Source: Streptomyces griseus (GTDB lineage: Bacteria > Bacteroidota > Bacteroidia > Chitinophagales > Chitinophagaceae). Taken from it: DNA of 7,971 bases. Location: contig CALPIT020000116.1 in the NCBI GenBank assembly GCA_943323705.2, positions 1-7,971 on the forward strand, in the 5' to 3' direction. The translations under genes were made by a program, and so were the position numbers. Below are positions 1 through 5,166 of this stretch, piece after piece. Position 1 is the stretch's first letter; the number at the start of each line of letters is the position of its first letter. The notes under the pieces were generated by a model. That model had not been told where the DNA came from and ran no database searches. It worked only from the letters and a program-made list of their open reading frames with translations.

Positions 1-159
1 GTAGAAGATATTCTAACTGAAATGGAAAGATTAAAAAATGAGGGATTCATCCTACTAAACGAAACACCTAAAAAAGGGGCCGACAATAAATGGGTTTGTT
101 TTCTTCATCCAAAAGGTACAAATGGCGTGCTGATGGAATTGTGTCAAACAATAAAATAG
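1..159 (+). CDS. mce: methylmalonyl-CoA epimerase, C-terminal fragment (5' end outside window)
   Basis: The first 52 codons are open in frame 1 and end at TAG 157-159. The translation carries the C-terminal signature of methylmalonyl-CoA epimerase, a vicinal-oxygen-chelate (glyoxalase/bleomycin-resistance fold) enzyme. It begins VEDILTEMERLKNEGF, continues with LLNETPKKGADNKWVCFLHP and closes with GVLMELCQ. The Glu of LMELC (bases 136-138) matches the metal-binding and catalytic glutamate near the C-terminus in characterised members such as the Propionibacterium enzyme. The family interconverts the (2R) and (2S) epimers of methylmalonyl-CoA in the cytoplasm, linking propionyl-CoA and succinyl-CoA metabolism. 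The enzyme is usually about 130-150 residues, so roughly the first 80-100 residues lie outside the window. The last codon is intact and there is no frameshift in the visible part. The gene converges on the PorP/SprF-like gene with only 3 bases between stop codons. Another member of the fold is possible, but this C-terminus is quite characteristic. Confidence 0.9.
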   Translation, partial: VEDILTEMERLKNEGFILLNETPKKGADNKWVCFLHPKGTNGVLMELCQTIK

Positions 160-162
160 CCA

Positions 163-1158
163 TTATTTCCAAGGACAAGGAATCATGCCAGGATGCAATT
201 GATTGTTCTTGATGACTATCGACAATTCAAAACTTCTGGGAACCGACGGACCTTGATTTTGCTTGGAATGGGTAACATCATAAGTCAATCCTACCTGAAC
301 ATTCCCTTTCAACCAACCCAGATAAGGATAAAAAGAATCACCCTCTCTGAACCAGCCTCCTGCATAGAAAACACTCACGCCATCTCCTGAAGAAATATCT
401 TTTCCCAAAGCTCCACCAGTGGCAAAATAAGCCGGCTTAGCTTGTTGTTGAAAAATGTTATTGAAGTCTAATACCAACCCATCAGACAATTTAAATTCCA
501 TGTTCAGATGGGCCACATATCGAATGGGTAACAATTCATTACCATCTAATAAAAAACTTTGTTTGGGCCTGTTCAAATGAAAGGCCGCCATTCCAAAATC
601 GAGGTTAAAGTTTTCCTTTTTGTAATTATACAACAAACCCGCACCAACAGAAAAATAAGGCTTCATGCTGGCTATTGCGGTTTCTCCTGTTGGTAATGTA
701 ACATCAAAACCACCACTGGTAAATTGTTCACCGAAAACCAGACGGTCATAGTCAATTCTTCTGTTGGCATAATTCCCTTGGAATCCAATTCCTACTCTAC
801 TTTTCTCACTCAATTGCATTTGATATGCCAATGACCCGGTTGCATAAATACTTTTGAAAGCTCCATTCATACTTTGATCACTCATGAAAGCAAATCCACC
901 GGCCAAAGTATTTTCATTTTCTCCTTTACCCAGTAGTTTCATATCTCCTGCGAAAGTTTGTGTATTGAAAGGCGTGCCTGCATTTCCCCATTGTTGACGG
1001 ATGTTCGACATCAATTGCCAATCACCGGAATGATTGCCTACAAGCGCTGGATTGATAAATTGTGGCGCCATGAAAAATTGAGAAAAATGCGGATCCTGAG
1101 CCACAACTTTCGCTGTTATCAGAAAAAGTAAAACAATATTTATAATTCCTTTTCTCAT
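163..1158 (-). CDS. PorP/SprF family type IX secretion system outer-membrane protein
   Basis: This 331-residue protein starts at ATG 1158-1156 and ends at TAA 165-163. Residues 1-20 form a signal peptide: basic MRKG, a hydrophobic core, and cleavage expected after KVVA before Gln21. The mature N-terminus DPHFSQFFMAPQFINPALVG (22-41) is the family hallmark, followed by the conserved NIRQQWGNAGTPFNTQTF (52-69). The rest is alternating aromatic and polar beta-strand sequence ending in GLTYDVTHSK (290-299) and RSFELSIVI (308-316), consistent with an outer-membrane beta-barrel. The C-terminal IPCPWK resembles the CPRF-like ending common in the family. SprF-type proteins are needed for secretion or surface anchoring of T9SS substrates with type B C-terminal domains, and they are typically encoded next to their substrate. 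That is the arrangement here: the adhesin-like gene's TAA directly precedes this ATG with no gap and no visible Shine-Dalgarno, suggesting co-transcription and coupled translation. This is probably a substrate-dedicated paralogue, not the core PorP, because no porKLMN genes are visible; hence no gene symbol. Confidence 0.93.
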   Translation of the reverse strand: MRKGIINIVLLFLITAKVVAQDPHFSQFFMAPQFINPALVGNHSGDWQLMSNIRQQWGNAGTPFNTQTFAGDMKLLGKGENENTLAGGFAFMSDQSMNGAFKSIYATGSLAYQMQLSEKSRVGIGFQGNYANRRIDYDRLVFGEQFTSGGFDVTLPTGETAIASMKPYFSVGAGLLYNYKKENFNLDFGMAAFHLNRPKQSFLLDGNELLPIRYVAHLNMEFKLSDGLVLDFNNIFQQQAKPAYFATGGALGKDISSGDGVSVFYAGGWFREGDSFYPYLGWLKGNVQVGLTYDVTHSKQNQGPSVPRSFELSIVIKNNQLHPGMIPCPWK

Positions 1159-4100
1159 TTATCTTATTAAAATAGTTTGTCCTCTTCTGATGATGGTTTG
1201 TCCATTTATGCCTAATCCTTCTGCTGTCCATACATAAGTTTCTGCAGGTTGTTTTTTTCCACGAAAATTACCATCCCATAATTGGCGAGGATCACGAGTT
1301 TCAAATAGCAATTGTCCCCAACGATTAAATACCCTGAAAAATTTCAATTCTTTAATCCCAATCAAGAATACATCCAGCCAATCATTATGATTATCACCAT
1401 TAGGGGTAAACGCAGTTGGAACTTGTATGTCTATGGCAGGCTGAATCCTCACCAATTGTGTATCTACAATGTTACAACCTGTAGCCGTAATCAACCTAAT
1501 CTGGTATTCCATTGAATTACTAAAATTGAAATAGGGATCTTTGATATTCGCATCTGATAATCCAATAGCAGGACGCCAAAAGTATCGAGTGGCTATGTTC
1601 CTGGCATGCAAAGGAGTTCGTGTATTTGCAACCGCATCCACAATCGGATATCTGATTCCGGCAACTGCATTATCAACACGAACCAACTGATTATATGTAG
1701 TTACCAAGGACGGACAACGTAGAGGCGTAGCCGAAAGTGTGACAGTGTAATTAGTGCTATTTTGATAAATATGTGAAGGCGAGTATAACCCAGACTGATA
1801 ACCATCTCCGAAATCCCAAAGCCAAACCACATTGCCAGATAAACTTGTATCGCTGTTATTGGTAAACTGAACCGGCAATCTTTCACATCTTACTGGAAAA
1901 TCAAAATTTAGAATAGGTTTTTTATACACCCTTAAAGAGATATTGCCATTAGCAAAATTCTTGCAACCTGCAGCAGAAGTAATTTCTAAAGTATATGTAC
2001 CTGCCATTGTTGCATTGTATTGTGGTTGTACTGCACCAGGAATTAAATTGCTATTGTAATACCATTGGTATGATGAAGCAACGGAAGGACTGGTCAACAA
2101 TAGATTGCCTCCTTCACAAATGTAATCAACAGAAGGAATGTTGATGACGCCCTGTGGTAAAGGGTTTTCAGTTATTGCAGCAATTGTACTGATAGCCGAG
2201 CAACCATTAGCGTTAGTAACTGCTAACTGATAATTTCCGGTCTGATTAACGAGCAATGATGATCCATTGGCCCCTGATATATTACCATTCTGGTCACTCC
2301 ACTGATAGGAAACAATTGCAGCATTTGCATTTTGCACACTTGCATTCAATGATACATTAGCTCCTTCACAAAATGCAAAAGGACCATTAACAGTAATGTT
2401 TACCGATGGTTCAGGATAAACAATAATTGTCCTTGTAAGACTATCCTTGCAACCATTATTGGAAACAGTTACCAGTTTGATGTTATAATTTCCTGCCGTT
2501 GTAAATTGTTGTGAAGCATTTGTGCCTGTTGACATGGGACTGCCTGCTACATACCAATTTGAAGCCGTAATATTTCCACTGCTGATGGTGGAAGTGGACA
2601 AGAAATTAAATTGATTGTTATTCAAACATTGTGCTGCAGGCTGATTAAACTCAGCTTGAGGCTTTGGAAAAACAGTAAGCATTATATTTTTTTCAGAAGA
2701 ACAACCAGAATTCGCAAATACACCAGTTATGGTATAAGTTATTGTGGAAACTGCTGTTACAGTAACCTGATTTCCTGTTGAAGTATTCAATCCAGTATTC
2801 GGACTCCATGCATATTGATTTGCACCTGAAGCAGACAGCACAACATTACTGCCTTCACAAACACTGGCATTATTAGCTGTTATTACGGGAACCGGATTAA
2901 CTAGAACTTTAATTGTATCATAAGCCTTACAATAACTAACGGTATCCATTACCTGCAAAAAATAATCGGCAGTTTGAGACGGATTAACATTAGCTGTTGG
3001 CTGATTTGTGGTATTGATAAATGAATTGGGTGTCCATGTATAAATGCAATTGGGTAATGTTAGGCCAGTACCAATGGTAACGGTGCTGTCGCTACAAATA
3101 TTCTTATCGCCATCATTATTGTAAATCAAAGTGTCTTTTGTCACTGAAATGGTAAGTGTGTCCCTGCAATTTCCATCTGAAGTAGGAATTAATTCGAGAT
3201 GTAAGGTTGTATTTAATGGTAAGCCCGGTAATAAATCTGCATTTTGTCCAGTTGCTAATAAGCTGGTGTAATCTGCATTCCACCAATTGTAACCTATAAA
3301 ACCAGAAGGACCATTTAAAATTGTATGTGTCGGTTGCTGACAATTATTTTTAGCAGTGGCCGTGACCTCACAACCATTTACATCAATATAAGCATAACCC
3401 CAATGTCCGCCTTGAGCGCAATCTTCTGTGGTAAATTCAAGATATAAAGTCCTGCCTCTGTAACGGGCTAAATTGATAAAAACAGGAGCCCAGGGCTTAA
3501 ACCACACATCTCTTGCACCCGGAACCTGTGATAACTGAAACCCCGGAATGGTTGAATCGGCAACATATTTTACTGAACCACACGGTACATAGTCGTTCGT
3601 TAATGGGTCAAATAATTTCACTGTGAACCTAGGTTGATTTTCAGGCACATGACCGGGATCTTGAAATACAACTGCATACTGATAAGTAAATGCATAATCC
3701 ACAACATTAGTAGGCACATTAATGGTATAAGAAATCCTTTCCGCCCTGGCTTCTGGTCTTCCATCTCCCGGATGATCAAGGTCGCTTCCTAACTTCACTG
3801 CAAATCCACTACCATCTGGTGGATAAATCGGAAACCCACCATAAGGATCTAATGGAATGGGCGCACCTGTATTCTGAATCATTTCATGCCTGTTGGGCAT
3901 AGGTGGCGTTACAGTCATTACCACCTCATTGAATCCAGTTGTGCTTGGACCAAAAACGCTAAAAAAATTCTGATTCATAACTGGATCATACCCATCCACA
4001 CCTCTCACAAATCCGGTATCACATGTCCAATTATTAAAGCTACCTTCCTCGAAATCAATATTGGGTGGGCAATTCACTGAAGCATTGCGATTGCTATTGT

Positions 4101-4383
4101 GGTAGTAACGATATTGTAAATCTTTAAATGAACGCTTTAGTTGCTGATCTTGAGTATACTTCACGGGTAAATGAACAGAAGAATGACTTTCTGTATTTGA
4201 AACAATGCGCTGTGCAAAAGTTGCTGATGATTGGAAAATAATAAATGCAAAGAAGAGGACTAAAAAAAGTAGTCCTTTTTTAAAGAATTTGTTTAATAAA
4301 AAAGTAGAATTGGGTAGTAAAGGTGTAATCACACAAGCAAAATTGTAATTAATTACATGAGAAAATTGTGCCAAACTTTTCAT
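1159..4383 (-). CDS. large secreted Ig/PKD-repeat adhesin-like protein with type B T9SS C-terminal domain
   Basis: The frame is open from TTG 4392 to TAA 1161-1159. I chose ATG 4383-4381, giving 1,074 residues, numbered from this Met; an in-frame GTG at 4332 is an alternative. The hydrophobic stretch LLFLVLFFAFIIF (about 38-50), then QSSATFA before Gln58, is a signal peptide with an unusually long N-region. Residues 105-338 look like a unique jelly-roll-like domain, opening with CPPNIDFEEGSFNNW and closing with HWGYAYIDVNGCE. Residues 340-982 hold about eight Ig/PKD-like modules. Seven have one Cys near each end, and the module at 821-904 has the PKD motif WLWDFGDG. Residues 985-1074 are a gliding-motility-type T9SS sorting domain: VPTAFTPNGDNHNDWLDVF, then FRVFNRWGQLLFE, LWDGNFRGK, and terminal ILIR. 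The protein should cross the outer membrane through T9SS and sit on the surface or be released, probably with the abutting PorP/SprF-like protein. The adhesive role is inferred from architecture; ligand unknown. No catalytic domain is recognised. The 73-base gap to the upstream hydrolase shows no clear promoter or terminator. Confidence 0.9.
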   Translation of the reverse strand: MKSLAQFSHVINYNFACVITPLLPNSTFLLNKFFKKGLLFLVLFFAFIIFQSSATFAQRIVSNTESHSSVHLPVKYTQDQQLKRSFKDLQYRYYHNSNRNASVNCPPNIDFEEGSFNNWTCDTGFVRGVDGYDPVMNQNFFSVFGPSTTGFNEVVMTVTPPMPNRHEMIQNTGAPIPLDPYGGFPIYPPDGSGFAVKLGSDLDHPGDGRPEARAERISYTINVPTNVVDYAFTYQYAVVFQDPGHVPENQPRFTVKLFDPLTNDYVPCGSVKYVADSTIPGFQLSQVPGARDVWFKPWAPVFINLARYRGRTLYLEFTTEDCAQGGHWGYAYIDVNGCEVTATAKNNCQQPTHTILNGPSGFIGYNWWNADYTSLLATGQNADLLPGLPLNTTLHLELIPTSDGNCRDTLTISVTKDTLIYNNDGDKNICSDSTVTIGTGLTLPNCIYTWTPNSFINTTNQPTANVNPSQTADYFLQVMDTVSYCKAYDTIKVLVNPVPVITANNASVCEGSNVVLSASGANQYAWSPNTGLNTSTGNQVTVTAVSTITYTITGVFANSGCSSEKNIMLTVFPKPQAEFNQPAAQCLNNNQFNFLSTSTISSGNITASNWYVAGSPMSTGTNASQQFTTAGNYNIKLVTVSNNGCKDSLTRTIIVYPEPSVNITVNGPFAFCEGANVSLNASVQNANAAIVSYQWSDQNGNISGANGSSLLVNQTGNYQLAVTNANGCSAISTIAAITENPLPQGVINIPSVDYICEGGNLLLTSPSVASSYQWYYNSNLIPGAVQPQYNATMAGTYTLEITSAAGCKNFANGNISLRVYKKPILNFDFPVRCERLPVQFTNNSDTSLSGNVVWLWDFGDGYQSGLYSPSHIYQNSTNYTVTLSATPLRCPSLVTTYNQLVRVDNAVAGIRYPIVDAVANTRTPLHARNIATRYFWRPAIGLSDANIKDPYFNFSNSMEYQIRLITATGCNIVDTQLVRIQPAIDIQVPTAFTPNGDNHNDWLDVFLIGIKELKFFRVFNRWGQLLFETRDPRQLWDGNFRGKKQPAETYVWTAEGLGINGQTIIRRGQTILIR
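4256..4276. other. perfect 7-bp inverted repeat with T-run, inside the adhesin signal-peptide codons
   Basis: AGGACTA (4256-4262) and TAGTCCT (4270-4276) are exact inverse complements around a 7-base loop. On the plus strand the right arm runs into T residues to 4281, and the stem can be lengthened there with G-T pairs to about 4251-4281. This gives a terminator-like shape antisense to the adhesin gene. In the adhesin mRNA the hairpin lies about 107-127 bases into the coding region, over codons of the signal-peptide start and hydrophobic core. It may be a fortuitous product of Lys and Leu codons; function is not shown. Confidence 0.35.
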
Positions 4384-4456
4384 TAATAACAATTAGTGAA
4401 AAAAATTTGAACACAATGATGGAAATAGAAAAAACAAATTCTGAATATCGAAGGAA

Positions 4457-5098
4457 TTAGCCCTTTAAATATGGGTTTCCATTTCTTTCTGCAATCACCG
4501 TAGTTGAAGGCCCATGACCACTATATACAACTGTTTCATTAGGAAGAATCATCAATTTCTCATTTATGCTTTTGATTAATGTTGAATGATCACCCCCTGG
4601 AAGGTCTGTCCTGCCAACACTTCTTTGAAACAATACGTCTCCGGAAATAATAAATGATTGTTTTTTACAGTAAAAACTCAAACTACCCGGACTATGACCT
4701 GGAGTAAAAATAGCTACCAATTCATCTTCCCCTGCTTTCAAAATACTACCCTCATCAATGTACGCCAAATCACCTGTGTAATTGTCAAAAGGCATATTAT
4801 ACATGAGGCCACTTGTAGGCGCATATTCAAGCAATTTCTTTTCCAATAGATGGATATGTGGGATGAGCCTGTATTTTTCTGCTACAAATTTATTACCGAA
4901 TACATGGTCCAAATGACAATGGGTATTCAACAATAAAACTGGATTAAGATTTTTAGATTGGATGAATGTCGACAACAAATCTCTTTCTTCTTCAAAATAA
5001 CACCCCGGATCAATGATGATACAATCGTTAAGTTCATTGTAAAGTATATAGGTATTCTCTTGTATTGGACTAAATTCGAACGTTTGCAGCTGAAACAT
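4457..5098 (-). CDS. metallo-beta-lactamase-fold hydrolase (glyoxalase II-like)
   Basis: This 213-residue protein runs from ATG 5098-5096 to TAA 4459-4457. It has no signal peptide and should be cytoplasmic. All metal-site motifs of the fold are present in order: THCHLDH (residues 59-65, with His60, His62, Asp64 and His65), GHSPGS (His135), GDVLF (Asp154) and SGHGP (His195). The opening ENTYILYNELNDCIIIDPG (14-32) is the usual first beta-hairpin of glyoxalase II-like members. The length fits the short YcbL-type group, which lacks the extra C-terminal substrate-binding domain of classical hydroxyacylglutathione hydrolase. A thioester hydrolase activity is likely, but the substrate cannot be read from sequence; annotation as GloB would be over-precise. 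The gene is the first of three minus-strand genes and is divergent from the beta-propeller/barrel gene across 68 bases. Its own upstream side shows only a one-mismatch match to the Bacteroidota -7 element (TAAATTAG on the minus strand, 5144-5137), too weak to call. Confidence 0.92.
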   Translation of the reverse strand: MFQLQTFEFSPIQENTYILYNELNDCIIIDPGCYFEEERDLLSTFIQSKNLNPVLLLNTHCHLDHVFGNKFVAEKYRLIPHIHLLEKKLLEYAPTSGLMYNMPFDNYTGDLAYIDEGSILKAGEDELVAIFTPGHSPGSLSFYCKKQSFIISGDVLFQRSVGRTDLPGGDHSTLIKSINEKLMILPNETVVYSGHGPSTTVIAERNGNPYLKG

Positions 5099-5155
5099 GA
5101 TTATTGAAATTGTTTTTAATGATTAAGGTTTATCAACTAATTTAGTACCCACTAA

Positions 5156-5163
5156 TAAATTTG
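5156..5163 (+). promoter_or_regulatory. candidate Bacteroidota -7 promoter element
   Basis: TAAATTTG is an exact match to the TAnnTTTG -7 element used by the primary sigma factor of Bacteroidota. It lies in the 68-base divergent intergenic region, just ahead of ATG 5167. No TTG triplet is seen at the expected -33 distance (roughly 5130-5140). The element ends only 3 bases before the start codon, so a transcript from it would be leaderless or nearly so. An 8-base degenerate match in AT-rich DNA can occur by chance. Confidence 0.4.
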
Positions 5164-5166
5164 CGT

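Noticed and set aside
167..182. TTCC/GGAA inverted repeat as a terminator between the epimerase and PorP-like genes
   Set aside because: The stem is only 4 bp with an 8-base loop and has no T-run, and it lies inside the PorP-like coding region.
193..390. 65-codon plus-strand open frame opposite the 3' end of the PorP-like gene
   Set aside because: It lies wholly antisense to a strongly recognised coding region, and its translation shows no domain, signal peptide or family resemblance.
3886..4080. 64-codon plus-strand open frame opposite the adhesin head domain
   Set aside because: It is antisense to a well-supported gene and its translation shows no domain-like organisation.
1159..4383. Possibility that the Ig/PKD modules are recent DNA duplications
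   Set aside because: The modules share cysteine framing but little sequence identity, and I saw no long direct nucleotide repeats, so they are old divergent domains.
4384..4456. Search for a promoter or terminator in the 73-base gap between hydrolase and adhesin genes
   Set aside because: No TAnnTTTG element is present on the minus strand (the nearest, AGAATTTG, lacks the TA), and there is no stable hairpin with a T-run. Co-transcription is possible but unproven.
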